A DNA stretch of 64,000 nt, from NCBI GenBank assembly GCA_002811645.1, contig PDIP01000077.1:1-64000 (forward strand), given 5' to 3'. Made by a program: the position numbers and the translations under genes. Within the stretch, counting starts at the first letter, position 1. Each line of letters begins with the position of its first letter. The DNA comes from Corallochytrium limacisporum. Lineage: Eukaryota; Opisthokonta. This document shows, piece by piece, positions 48,436-58,631 of the stretch. The notes beneath the pieces are model-generated. The model had not been told where the DNA came from and made no database searches. It saw only the letters and a program-made list of their open reading frames with translations.

Positions 48436-50880
48436 ATGGTATCAGAACATACATCACCTGTCGGTGAGCCTGTGGAATATCGGGCATGCCGACAGTGGAG
48501 AGATATCATTGGAATATCTTGTCGAAATGTGCAGATTCCTCAGAGTGTTTCCACAAAGGGAGTAACACATATATACTGTGAAGTGTGGAAGGATTCAAGG
48601 GATCCAAATCGGTCGCTCTCCGAGGGAGATCTTTACAGTTCTTCAAAAGATGCAGAAATTGTGTACCGATCCGAACCTCTTACGTCAACAGAAAATCCTT
48701 CCTGGTTACCGTTCCCGGCTGCACTCACACAACAGGCACCGCCCTTGACGCGCTTATCTGCCTCGTCCACGCGAGGTGGTGGAATACCACGGGACAGTTC
48801 GCTATCTACCGTTCGGCGGAACCTTGCGTGGCCCAGCGATGCTGACGAAGTTATCATCAAGTTTGCTGTCACTAACGACTTTGAGGCAGCCCAAACGGCA
48901 TCATCTCTGCACCGGTTTCGCATGGGCAACTCTAGGGCTAACGCCCTGCCTTTCAAAGTGGACAATAGTGTGCTCATCATGGAATTAACATTGCAGTTGG
49001 ACGCTTTGTGTGTACTGGGTAGTGATCTCGCGAAGTTCAATCCGTTTCTCAAACCAAACTGTATTCTCCTGCGTACCAACAATCGAACACCAGTTGGTGG
49101 CATTTTGGACTACGGAACAGCAGAGCGTAACATGGCAGACGACGCTTCAGTGACATATCTATGTCCTCCAACAATGCTTAGGAAGGGTAAATGTCTTTGT
49201 GGGATGGATGAAATGGTCATGGACGGGTCAGATCTGTTATCATTGGTACAGAGCCCACAACCGTTGCTCAGCGGAGGCCTGGTGCCCATGACTGCAATGA
49301 CTGAGGATGATGCGGAGTCTTCGCTTGGAGAATGGTCCCAGCCTAACACACCTCTGGGACCGAGGAACGAGAACGAACCACCCCAATTTCCGTCTCCACA
49401 GGAGGGCGGAGCACCACCGACTAATGGTCACTCCAGAGATGTGCCACCAGCAATGGGTGAAGACCGAACGGTCGGCGCATACGAAGAATTTGGACTCAGA
49501 AATACCACATCCGCCGACAGTGCTGAAAGCAAGGCACACCAACGTCAAATTCTCCATCAAAAACAGCTTGGCGATGACCTGTTTGTAACAGATCTACCTT
49601 CACACCCGACAGTGAATCTGCGCCAACCGTCACCCATCCCGGACAGCCACGGTTCTGCACAAGAGCGCCGTCATAACCGTGGCAGGGCTGCTACAATGAC
49701 CTCTGAAAGTGCGGGGTATACGAGCGCAGCAGTACAGGACCTTGAGGCCCAGCGACAACAGCGTGCTGCAGAGTTAGAAGCCGCAAAGATTCCAGCGGCT
49801 GGACCCCGCGAACTAAAGACGCTACTGCAGCTGCAAGCCGTTTATGACGCGAGCCGAGACTACACAGAGAGCGTTGAGCATGCAATAGAGGGCATGTCCC
49901 TGTCCGTCGCTGCACAGCACCGCGGGGCCACAGATCGGGGACTGCTTCAGAATGCAATTACCCGCCTACAGGTGGCCTGCGAGCAACGTAGACTGCACAT
50001 TGCGTGCATGAAACTGCTTTTGGAAGAGAGAAGCAAGGATATTCAGCATCGTCGCGAACTGTTGCACTATCGGAAGACTACATTGCAACGCATCGGTCGG
50101 GAGATTGCCACATACGCGAAGCGAGGGGATGCGCAGACCACGCGACTGCGGGAAGTTTCGACTCTACGTAATGCACGTCGAAATGAAATGCTTGGGATAC
50201 TAACGGGCATTCTACCGGTTCTGGGTACCGGAAACAACGGTGTCACTGACATGAGCGGTGGGGTCCTCAACGCGTCTGGGGATGTTGTGGATCACAGCAC
50301 TTTCACGGTGGCTGGTCTGCCGATTTCTTTGGAAATGTCGGAAGGGGACAAGCAAGAAGTTATCGCCGGTCTGGCCGCGTTGCATCTGTTGGTGAGCAAG
50401 ACTTTTGGCATCCTGAGTATTCCACCCCGGTATCCGCTTGTGCACATTGCATCTATTGTGGACGATGGGGATCCCAGTGGGCGACCCAACGACGGAGACG
50501 ATGGCGAGGAAGGGTCTAGGTCCAAAACGGGACACGAAGTGGGCCCTGCCGGCGATTTAGTGACATCAGATGGCAGTCCAGTCTTCCCATTGAACCGCAC
50601 AATGAGTTCCAACCGCGAGACGTATCAAAGAGCCCTGAAATATCTGAGTCGGGACATCGGACAACTCTACGAAACCATTTTCGACAAAGACGTGCCTACA
50701 TCGAGCATGCTGAGCAAAATGTTGCGCGTATACCAAGTCGAAGCGTTGATGACACAGGGAAATGCGGCTAGCGATCTCCGTGTATTGCTTGAAATGGAAC
50801 CCGACTCGATTGACTTGGCGTACTTTGCTGACAAGGCGGATGAAAAGCCGGAGCAAAAGAATCCTGAAGTCATCGAGTGA
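48436..50880 (+). CDS. UVRAG: UVRAG/Vps38-like PI3K complex II subunit
   Basis: 814 residues, ATG start. The layout matches UVRAG/Vps38 of class III PI3-kinase complex II. An N-terminal C2-like beta domain (about 20-250) has ISCRNVQIP, IYCEVW and ELTLQLDALCVLGSDL. A Ser/Pro-rich linker (about 270-430) follows. A coiled-coil region (about 435-590) contains repeated heptads (LQLQAVYDASRDY, LLEERSKDIQHRRELL). A BARA-like C-terminal module has ALHLLVSKTFGIL, PPRYPLVHIASIVDDG and FPLNRTM, then YQRALKYLSRDIGQLYE. These phrases match the family's hallmark order (Y-P-L, D, F-P-L, N-x-D-I-x-Q-L). Complex II acts in endosomal sorting and autophagosome maturation with Vps34, Vps15 and Beclin. Atg14 is the alternative paralog but usually lacks this C2 region. 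Confidence 0.85.
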   Translation: MVSEHTSPVGEPVEYRACRQWRDIIGISCRNVQIPQSVSTKGVTHIYCEVWKDSRDPNRSLSEGDLYSSSKDAEIVYRSEPLTSTENPSWLPFPAALTQQAPPLTRLSASSTRGGGIPRDSSLSTVRRNLAWPSDADEVIIKFAVTNDFEAAQTASSLHRFRMGNSRANALPFKVDNSVLIMELTLQLDALCVLGSDLAKFNPFLKPNCILLRTNNRTPVGGILDYGTAERNMADDASVTYLCPPTMLRKGKCLCGMDEMVMDGSDLLSLVQSPQPLLSGGLVPMTAMTEDDAESSLGEWSQPNTPLGPRNENEPPQFPSPQEGGAPPTNGHSRDVPPAMGEDRTVGAYEEFGLRNTTSADSAESKAHQRQILHQKQLGDDLFVTDLPSHPTVNLRQPSPIPDSHGSAQERRHNRGRAATMTSESAGYTSAAVQDLEAQRQQRAAELEAAKIPAAGPRELKTLLQLQAVYDASRDYTESVEHAIEGMSLSVAAQHRGATDRGLLQNAITRLQVACEQRRLHIACMKLLLEERSKDIQHRRELLHYRKTTLQRIGREIATYAKRGDAQTTRLREVSTLRNARRNEMLGILTGILPVLGTGNNGVTDMSGGVLNASGDVVDHSTFTVAGLPISLEMSEGDKQEVIAGLAALHLLVSKTFGILSIPPRYPLVHIASIVDDGDPSGRPNDGDDGEEGSRSKTGHEVGPAGDLVTSDGSPVFPLNRTMSSNRETYQRALKYLSRDIGQLYETIFDKDVPTSSMLSKMLRVYQVEALMTQGNAASDLRVLLEMEPDSIDLAYFADKADEKPEQKNPEVIE

Positions 50881-50921
50881 TAAATACTGAATGCTTTGTT
50901 TGTTATTCTCGAGGAGGTCAT

Positions 50922-51251
50922 CTGTTTCAAGGACTGCTCAATGGCAAGTTCCTTCGATGTGCCACCAGATATGGCGCTCAATTGATCAAACAGCCACTCA
51001 ATAATGACACCAAGGGTAAACTCAGAACTGTTTGGATCAAATCTGCATTGGACGGTCTCCTGAACTTGGTTCCAGTGTCGTTCTCGCAAGGCAGGAGTCT
51101 TGAGGTTGCTTATGACGGACATGGTCACCTTAAGCTGCCCTACCTGCTTCTTCAGTGCCCCAAGAATGTTCAGATCAGGACTCTTCCTATATGTCTTCGC
51201 AACTTTTGAATAGAAAAGCGCGCTCTCCGTCTCCAGAGTCTGCGTGTTCAC
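50922..51251 (-). pseudogene. Dynein heavy-chain linker (N2) fragment
   Basis: A 110-codon frame between the 3' ends of the UVRAG-like and DMC1 genes, read on the minus strand. It matches the dynein heavy-chain linker domain: LKKQVGQLKVTMSVISNL, then PALRERHWNQVQETV, then SKELAIEQSLKQM. The RHW and KE...IEQSL elements are characteristic. The frame has no ATG at its start (GTG), and the motor, stalk and tail are all absent. Homology stops abruptly at 50922, where the frame runs on as unrelated codons over the UVRAG end. It is a truncated relic or a captured exon and probably has no motor function. Confidence 0.6.
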
Positions 51252-51391
51252 ATTATTGTACTAACCATGAAGACTGGGTGCGTAGAACAATATCCACTGA
51301 TGAATGACAATGAATAGAAAGAATTGGCTTTATTGTTGTCCTGCTTACCCATTCAAGGACGGTTTTGTTGCCGATTCGCTGTGCGGGTCCT

Positions 51392-52522
51392 CTAGTCTGC
51401 AGCATCCACAATGCCTCCATTAGCGATGGCAAAAGTACATTCAGCCTCTGGCATGTCCGGCGAATCGTAAAGTTTGCAGATGCGGGACTCACCTCGACCT
51501 TTGCGGAAGTAGAGTCGGGTGGCACTCGCGTGGGCAATAATATTACCACCAATTGGCTTCTTGGGGTCCGCGGCAAAGGTCATGCCACCAGGATCAGCAG
51601 TCATTTGGTTGGTGATGACTACCGCAAGGTTGAATTCCTCAGCAAGACGACAGAGGCGGGCAAGGTGCTGGTTTAGTCGCTGCTGACGTTCCGCCAACTC
51701 ACCACGGCCGCTATAGTCACAACGAAAGAGAGCCATAACGCTGTCAATGATCAATAATCTGTACGTTCTATCATCCGCCATCAGTGCTGCTGCTTGCAAA
51801 ATTATGTCATTTTGCTGTTCGCTGTTATGCACACGGATGTAAGTCACGTTTTCCAAAACGATGTCTGGATCCATATCGAAGCGTTCAGCAATTGGTCTCA
51901 GACGATCGGGGCGAAATGTGCCTTCAGTGTCGATATACAAGGCCTTGCCCGCCGCACCACCCAGCTCGAGGGGCAGCTGGGCAGTGACGCACAATGTGTG
52001 ACAGCACTGAGTTTTTCCAGTGCGAAACTCGCCAAAGATTTCCGTGATGCTTCGCGACTCCGGTCCACCGCCAATAAGGGCATCGAGTTCCTTGGAGCCT
52101 GTTGTTAGCTTGAAGATGCGTTCTCGAACGGAACTCAATTCCTTCGCAGATATGAAATGCAGGCCCTGTCGTTTGTAGCAGAGGTTAGTGTTTCCATTTA
52201 GGCAAATAAACTACCAGGTCATACAGTATATACTAACTACTCCTTTGGAGGCGGCCTCCTTGATTTTCTCGATTTTGGCCTCGCTGAGACCCTTAATCTT
52301 GACCAAGTCTTTGGTCATGGCCATGGAAACTCCCTTCATGGACGTGATACCGGCAAGCTTCAGCTTGGATATGTCAGCTGCATTTATCCCATAAGATTGA
52401 AGTTCGTCAAGCTCAATAAAATCATCAACAGCAGCGTTGGTCATCTCGTCAATCATGGGATCGTCCAAGTCAGCGACCAGCTGATCACCGTCATTGGTCT
52501 CGGCAGTGTTCGTCCTGCCCAT
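51392..52522 (-). CDS. DMC1: DMC1 meiotic recombinase (two exons)
   Basis: Two exons, 52522-52241 and 52165-51392, give 351 residues. The exon 1 ATG is the first in frame. Intron 52240-52166 is 75 nt with GTAGTT donor, CGACAG acceptor and a CACTAAC branch site (52184-52190). It is phase 0. The helix-hairpin-helix part reads [15 protein letters not shown], then [16 protein letters not shown], a DMC1 hallmark. The Walker A is GEFRTGKTQ and Walker B is [20 protein letters not shown] and the C-terminal GGIVDAAD end are family-typical. DMC1 forms filaments on single-stranded DNA to find homologues in meiosis, so the organism probably has a sexual cycle. RAD51 is less likely because of the HhH wording. 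The gene is intact. Confidence 0.93.
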
Positions 52523-52972
52523 TTTGTTGGAATCAGATCACAAAAGTATTCTACAGCGACACTTACCTGTGGAAAATTACCAAGCTTCAGGACGTTCAGA
52601 CCTGTGTGATGGGTCTCATCCTCCTCAGCAGATAAGTAGCTCTCGAAACCATATGCGGAATCCCGCCGCTGGGCAGTAATTGTCTGCCAATCGACGAGGG
52701 GGGAAAGGGGCAAGGAGCGGTGGGGGTGTTTGTGAGACCCGAGCCCCCTTTTCGAACTGATCCCGCCAGGGCGTAGGCTGGGAGGGGTGGGGAGAGAAGG
52801 GGCCGGTGCTCAGCGGTCCAGGCCAGTGGTGAGATGGTGGCCCTAGACGAATGCTGGAAGCTCAAGAAGGCTAAGGGCTGACGCGGGTATTGGGAATTAC
52901 TACGTGGTGTCTGCATAAGATCTACAAGCTCGTATCTTGATATATGCACGGTGAGTATAGGAATTGTATTGT
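52523..52972. other. Intergenic
   Basis: 450 bp between the DMC1 start and the 3' end of the second P450. On the minus strand a frame ends TTTTCCACAG|GTAAGTG at about 52567, a good 5' splice site sequence, but no matching exon or acceptor was fixed. A G-rich block lies at about 52695-52800. Confidence 0.4.
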
Positions 52973-54463
52973 TCACTTGTTCTCCACCGGTCGCAGGTAT
53001 AGCGGGCAGCCCTTCTTGAGGCCCGTTGTGAGTGAAGTGATCGTCTCGTATTCGGAAGCTTTCTTGGCCAGGGAAAACTCGTAGCTCTGCAACAGCTTGG
53101 CCACAATAACCCGGACCTCCAGCTTGGCGAGGCGCTCGCCAATGCAGCCCTGGGGGCCAGCCGAGAAAGGAATGTACGTACCCGGCGTGGGTTTGAACCC
53201 ATCCGCGAGCCAGCGATCTGGCAGGTACTCATCAGGATCTTCCCAGTGCTTGGGATCGCGCATCATGGCCTGGAAGTCACAAATTAGTTCAGTCTCTGGT
53301 GGTACATAGAGATTTTTCCACTTTAGACCTTTTTCGGCTATTCTACGGGAGACGAAGATTACAGTGGGTTTTAGGCGCATGGACTCCTTGACCGCTGCAT
53401 CGAGAACGGTAAGGCGGTCCAGTTTTTCGTACGGGATGTCGTCAAAGTTCTTACCGAGAACTTCATCCATCTGGTCACGGATACGTGCCTGCACATCTGG
53501 CCGTTGTGCCAGCATGTACAGTGCCCAAGTCGCGGTCGTGGCAGAGGTCTCGTGGCCGGCACCAAAGAACATGAGCGCCTCATCAACAATTTCTTCCTCG
53601 GTCATGCTTTCTCGCTGGGCGGCTCGGATAAGTAGACTCAAGATGTCTTTTTCCTCGTCATCAGTTTCTGCTGTGGAATCAGCACGGGCACGCAATTTTT
53701 CAACGATGTCATCACGCACCATTTGAATGGAGGCCCGCCAGAGCTTCTCGTCCGGTAGGAAGCGCCACAACGGCTTCGGAAGGGTCGCCCGGGGCTCCAT
53801 GCCGAGTACAATGAGGTCCAGCTTCCGATCATAGTTCTCATCCACGGGCTTGTTCAGAATGTCTTCATCGAGACCGAACATGCTTTTAAGCAGCACCTGC
53901 AATGAGCCGTTCAGCAATTCCTTGGTCATGTCTACTGGTTGAGCCTTGAGCTTGCCCAGCTGATCCAGCGCCTGGTACCGGGCAATCATTAGCTTCGCAA
54001 CCTCACTCGACACGGCACAGACCTGCTTCAAGCGTGCAGTGTTGAATGCAGGCAGAACCATCCGACGGTGGGCGCGCCAGACATCGCCTTCAAGGATGAG
54101 CAGACCGTTGGAGAAGGGCTTGAAGACCTCCACCAGCTCCCTAGAGCGCCGTACAAGGCCGTCGCCGGAAGCAGTGCGCAGAATTTCACGGCAAAATTCG
54201 GGGTCCTTGGAGCAGAGGATGACCGTTCCAAGCATGTTTACTTGGACAAAGTCATCGTTTCCGCAGTTGTTAACCATTAGATCGTAAAACCATTTGTGGG
54301 TGTGACCCTTCTGGGCGTGCGGGAAGTACTCAATCACTGCCCCGAACACGGGAATGGAGGGCACCACGGTAACTCCCTTAACATATATAGGCTGCATATA
54401 GTACAGGACATACGCAATACCGCACACGATCACAGCCGTGACCACTAACCACAGGTCAGCCAT
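52973..54463 (-). CDS. Cytochrome P450, CYP4/CYP97-like
   Basis: 496 residues, ATG start. An N-terminal anchor lies at about 3-20 (LWLVVTAVIVCGIAYVLYY). The C-helix motif is WRAHRRMVLPAF. The I-helix is standard: FFGAGHETSATT with the acid-Thr pair. ExxR is KESMRLKP. The heme loop is FSAGPQGCIGERLA. PERF-like DPDEYLPDRWL is present. The residue choices (GHETSATTATWALYML, VGP-like meander) are those of the CYP4/CYP97 clan, which hydroxylates fatty acids, sterols or carotenoids. The exact substrate cannot be told. Intact, intronless. This is the second P450 in 15 kb and is not a close paralog of the first. Confidence 0.93.
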   Translation of the reverse strand: MADLWLVVTAVIVCGIAYVLYYMQPIYVKGVTVVPSIPVFGAVIEYFPHAQKGHTHKWFYDLMVNNCGNDDFVQVNMLGTVILCSKDPEFCREILRTASGDGLVRRSRELVEVFKPFSNGLLILEGDVWRAHRRMVLPAFNTARLKQVCAVSSEVAKLMIARYQALDQLGKLKAQPVDMTKELLNGSLQVLLKSMFGLDEDILNKPVDENYDRKLDLIVLGMEPRATLPKPLWRFLPDEKLWRASIQMVRDDIVEKLRARADSTAETDDEEKDILSLLIRAAQRESMTEEEIVDEALMFFGAGHETSATTATWALYMLAQRPDVQARIRDQMDEVLGKNFDDIPYEKLDRLTVLDAAVKESMRLKPTVIFVSRRIAEKGLKWKNLYVPPETELICDFQAMMRDPKHWEDPDEYLPDRWLADGFKPTPGTYIPFSAGPQGCIGERLAKLEVRVIVAKLLQSYEFSLAKKASEYETITSLTTGLKKGCPLYLRPVENK

Positions 54464-56065
54464 GTTTTCATCTGATAACCTATCTTTGTGTCTGCCCGAA
54501 TATGTTTTTCACGGGTATGTAGCCATTGCGTTGTGCTTGGGCAACAGAATATTGATTCCTTCGACTCAAATAGCAGTCAAGTCGGGGGCATCACATGGTC
54601 GGTGTATCATCAAGTGCTTTTGATGCCACGTCCTTGCTCGCGATGGCTGGCTTATCGCTTCCTCGCAGACCCGTGTCTGTCTTCGTGGGGTGGTGCATTC
54701 TCTCGTGATTTGGGCGGAGTCTGTCCCTCCCGTCCGTCATCGCGCACGGCCCGGCCCCGCACAGAGAAGCCCGGGAGTGGACTTGGCGTTCTTAAGCCCA
54801 AATGCCTGATGGTTACCAGTACCACCACGGTACCCCACCGGCCCCCGGAGTGAGCGGGGAGGGGGAGGGGGGGAAATGGGTTCCGAAGGGAGAAGAAAGG
54901 AGGAGGAGGAGGAGGAGGGGGGGGGCCTCAGGTGAGAGGGACCGGTGACTTGGCAGTTCTGTCCGCTGATCGGCCAACCGACCAACCAAACTGAGTTCGC
55001 TCATTACCCACCCATTGTTTTTTCTCCTTTTTTTTTCCTTTTTTTTTCAAACAACACAAAAAAGAACACTGCGGTGGCACTGCGGCGAGGAACGGAGAAG
55101 GAATGAAAACACCGCCCCCCCCCCCCCGCGGGGCACCGCCAAAACCTCTAGGCAGCAGCTGACCCCCAAGACCTCGTCCAAGGCTACTCACGCACAGAGA
55201 GAGAGAGAGAGAGAGAGAAAAGGGGCGAGCGGGGCCGGGCCCCAAGACCCGACCGGCGTGAAAATGCAAAATGAAAAACGCCAGATTAGAAAAAAAATGG
55301 ATCGTCGGCGTAAAAAAAAATAAGGGCCAGTACTGTGCAATGAATGTACCGTACTTTTTGTATGAAATAGTCAAGTTCCAAACGAGCCAAGAGCCCGCGG
55401 GACGTAGACATCAGAAGCCAAGCGAAAGGGCGATGACGGAAAGCCAGTCGAGTAAATTAAGCGGGTATCAGCAGACACCACAAGCTGCTCAGTACATTCG
55501 CTATAGATACCGAGGCATTCCAGACGGTGTGCCACTGCGCAGAGGGGACGGGTAAGGTAGGCAAGGAGCCACTTGAGCTGCCGATGTGTGTGTGTGTGTG
55601 TGCGTGCGTCCGGACGTGGGTGAATTCGTCCGACGATCTCTGATTTCCTTACGACACCCGGGGCAGTTTATTCACCCAAAATGAATAATTCATTTATTCT
55701 GATCTCCTCTGGCACGCAGGTGGGACGACTGGTAAAATCTCCCGGTTCTTCGTGTTTTTCCTCTTTTTTTTTTTCTCCCCCTTTTGCCTGGGCTTCCTTT
55801 CGCTGCGCTCTTTCCTTTCGCCTTCTCGCTTCGGGGCCGTTTGGGCTTTGGGGGGTGGGGGGGAGTTGTGAACGAGCACTGCCCTGCGTGTGTATTACCG
55901 GAGCAATTGGAAAGGCTTTGCGGAATCAGAAAGCATGGCTTTCTTGATCAGCCGGCGATTGGTTGTCGTGTGGGCATACAGATAATGTGAAGGTTGACAT
56001 GTCGACACACGTGTTGGCCGGTAGGAAAACGAAATAATGTGTACACAATACATGGCAGGTTTATT
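54464..56065. other. Intergenic, simple-sequence rich
   Basis: 1.6 kb without recognised gene. Features are a GGA run at about 54900, a C12-like run at about 55117, a GA array at 55196-55218 and a TG array at about 55586. A frame of 94 codons at 55271 (+) shows no domain. Confidence 0.5.
55196..55218. repeat. GA microsatellite
   Basis: About 11 AG units. Confidence 0.9.
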
Positions 56066-57748
56066 TCATTCGTCCTTGGTCAGATAGGCACCAAGGGCAC
56101 CAAGATACGAGTCCGTGTCTACAAACACCGGTTTGATGTGCCCTTTGGCCCAAAAGCTCACACCAAAGCTGGCCGCGGCGCGACTAGCTGGATTTTGGTG
56201 CAAGTAACTACCAACAAAGATGACATTGCGGATGGTATTCACGCGTGCTGTCAGGTAGGCTATATGTCCAAAGTTGTAACCAATCATTGTGATGATGCTA
56301 GCAGCGAGGTCGGCCGGCCTGCAATCGTGAGGTTGAACCTTTCCGGTGGCAATCTTACCCAGTGAGGATGCCAGGATATCTGGATTTAGACCAGCAGCCT
56401 CGTATCCACGGCCATAGATGTCGCCTACAACGAGATCGACATTCTTGTGGTCTCCCTTGGCTGACATTTGGAGCGCCTGGTTGAAGCTGTCTGCCCCGGT
56501 GATCAGTTTGGCCATACCCCAAGCCGTGCCGCCACCGATGCAGGATCCAGTGACGCGCTCAAAGGTTTTCTCGTCATCCACACGCAACACTGACAAGCCA
56601 GACCCAACAATCATAACTAGATACGGGAACACACCCGAAGTGGTCTCTTTCGCCGTCATGAAGGGTTTCTGGTCAAACTCGCCCGTCTCCGGGTTCGCCA
56701 TGAGGAAGGCCTCTGGGTTATTTCTCAGAAGGTAATTGATTCCGAGTACCACACTACCCAACTCGTCTTTACGACACTTGTTCACGGTCAAACCATCTCC
56801 CAAGACGCCGCTGTTGGTCAGTTCCTCGGTGAATTTAACACTGCCGCCGCCCGTGCAGCGCACCATGCGCAGAGAATAGTATTTCATCCAGTCCAACACG
56901 CTTCCGATGGCGCTAGTATGGAATTGGCGTGTGCGGAACACCAATTCTTCCCCACTTTCCAACGGTATCTCCGGAGCATTATCTGCGGCATCTCCGTTCG
57001 TGTGGTTGGCGTCGTGCGGCTGGTGGGGCACCAGAGGGTCATTCTTGCGATCCAGCCAGACACACTTGCACAGAGACCCACCAATATCCAGCGCTGCAGT
57101 ACCAACGTCCGCTTCTGTCAGACCGCTGCGCCAAGTGGTCTGCAAGGGTCCGGCTTGATGCTCCGCCTGCTTGCTCTGATAGTTCCGGGTCGATGGTGCA
57201 AGGCCAAAACTAGAAGGAAGCTCCACACCGTGTTCTGCGGCCACGACTTTCATCATCGCGGCGTGGTGGATGGCATGGTGATTAACAAAGTGGAGTTCAC
57301 GCGCAACCGTCGACCTTAGGTCATTTTCCGTCCCGTCTGCAGTAATCATGGCACGGACCGTGACCTCCAAATCTAGATCCTCGTCCTTTACGTCCTGGAA
57401 GAGACCCTGAATGCGCCTGATCGCCTCCAGAGCAGATTCTCGGCTGCTTTCGATATCCGTTTCTCGTCGCCTCCGGTCGTACTCAACAGGTTCAGATGTC
57501 AGTTTGCGCCTCTTGCCCTCGGCTGAGAGCAAACCATCGGCCTCTTGCTGCTTCGCCTCCGATAGTTGGGCAATAATCTTATCGTAGTGGTCCAAACAAT
57601 GGCGCAAGTGTTTGCCTACGGTGCTTCCCTTGATCAGGTTCGAAGGGGCTACAAACTGATCATCTGTCGTGCTGTTCACCAGACTGCTAAAGGTAGCCAA
57701 GGTGTCAGCCGCGGCAGCGGCCACAATAGGGGGTTTTGCGGTGGCCAT
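56066..57748 (-). CDS. Fusion of DinB-like domain and type II pantothenate kinase
   Basis: 560 residues, ATG start. Residues about 15-190 form a DinB/YfiT-like helical bundle: TVGKHLRHCLDHYDKII, VEYDRRRRETDIE, then ELHFVNHHAIHHAAMM and SSFGLAPSTRN. His50/54 and the HH-x3-HH cluster (157-162) are the expected metal ligands. Residues about 215-560 form a eukaryotic-type pantothenate kinase (PanK): ALDIGGS (219-225), TGGGS and E308/E309, VGSGLSVLRV, GGGTAWG and YNFGHIAYLTARV, then a C-terminal FWAKGHIKP...YLGALGAYL. PanK catalyses the first step of coenzyme A synthesis, ATP-dependent phosphorylation of pantothenate. The catalytic set looks intact. DinB-type proteins are metal-dependent enzymes or thiol transferases, mostly bacterial. 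A CoA- or thiol-linked role for the fusion is inference. Confidence 0.88.
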   Translation of the reverse strand: MATAKPPIVAAAAADTLATFSSLVNSTTDDQFVAPSNLIKGSTVGKHLRHCLDHYDKIIAQLSEAKQQEADGLLSAEGKRRKLTSEPVEYDRRRRETDIESSRESALEAIRRIQGLFQDVKDEDLDLEVTVRAMITADGTENDLRSTVARELHFVNHHAIHHAAMMKVVAAEHGVELPSSFGLAPSTRNYQSKQAEHQAGPLQTTWRSGLTEADVGTAALDIGGSLCKCVWLDRKNDPLVPHQPHDANHTNGDAADNAPEIPLESGEELVFRTRQFHTSAIGSVLDWMKYYSLRMVRCTGGGSVKFTEELTNSGVLGDGLTVNKCRKDELGSVVLGINYLLRNNPEAFLMANPETGEFDQKPFMTAKETTSGVFPYLVMIVGSGLSVLRVDDEKTFERVTGSCIGGGTAWGMAKLITGADSFNQALQMSAKGDHKNVDLVVGDIYGRGYEAAGLNPDILASSLGKIATGKVQPHDCRPADLAASIITMIGYNFGHIAYLTARVNTIRNVIFVGSYLHQNPASRAAASFGVSFWAKGHIKPVFVDTDSYLGALGAYLTKDE

Positions 57749-58614
57749 TATTTTTTGCTACTTGGTCTCTAAACAGAATCTCTCGGCAACCTGAGCGCTT
57801 TGGATCAGGCCGACCAGCATCTGTACTCCAAGAACAGAACTTCCCACTAAGTAATACCTCTGTAGCTACTGTTTGCCGTTGACCAGTCCCATCAACAAAC
57901 CCAGCCGGATGAAGAGGAACGAACAGCCTGCGCTGACACCGTACACAGCTCTTAGATTGCCCCAGCACAACACCCCCCCCCCTCTCCCCTGTACCGGAGG
58001 ACCGACTCCCCGGAGGGGCCGGTTCCAAACAGTGGCCGCGTCCGGACACCGGACCCTCCTCCTCCACCAACACTGGGTCCCTGGGGCGTCTGGGACAGTG
58101 GGGGGGGGACTCCGTGGGCAGGGGACCAACAACAGAAAGAAAAAAAGGAAGAAAAGAAACAGAGAGCACCTCCCCTTCGCTTTTTTTGCCAAAAAATATC
58201 ACGAGCACCGGCCAGAGAAACCGGGGAAAAAAAGTGAAAACACCCCCCCCCCACTGGCCCGGGCGGGGTGTGTGCTCCGAGGAGGCGGGCAGTTCCTGAG
58301 TTATTTTAGTACGGCGGCATCGGGGCCGGAAGGGCAGGGCCATTCAGTACGGGGTGAGCCTCCGGAACCGACAAGAGGGGAAGTTCGATCGAAAACTACG
58401 CGCTTCCCCGGCCTCCCCTAACCCCCAACACAGGAGAAAGGCCCACCCGCTCCCGTTGTTTCAGGCCCGGAAGTGGCTTTTTTTTGCAAATTGCGAGCAG
58501 AGCTCCGGGGCCAGTTTTGTCGGTGGCGGGGGAGCGGAGAGCCCAGGTCCCGTCACCGATGGGCCGCTCTCATTCAAAACTGAGACTGAGAGCGAGAGAC
58601 CCGCCGCCATCTCT

Positions 58615-58631
58615 ACACACACACACACACA
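58615..58631. repeat. CA microsatellite
   Basis: About eight AC units. Confidence 0.85.

Noticed and set aside
52565-52713. Minus-strand frame ending at a GTAAGT donor before DMC1
   Set aside because: Its phase does not fit the DMC1 start, and DMC1 is complete from its own ATG.
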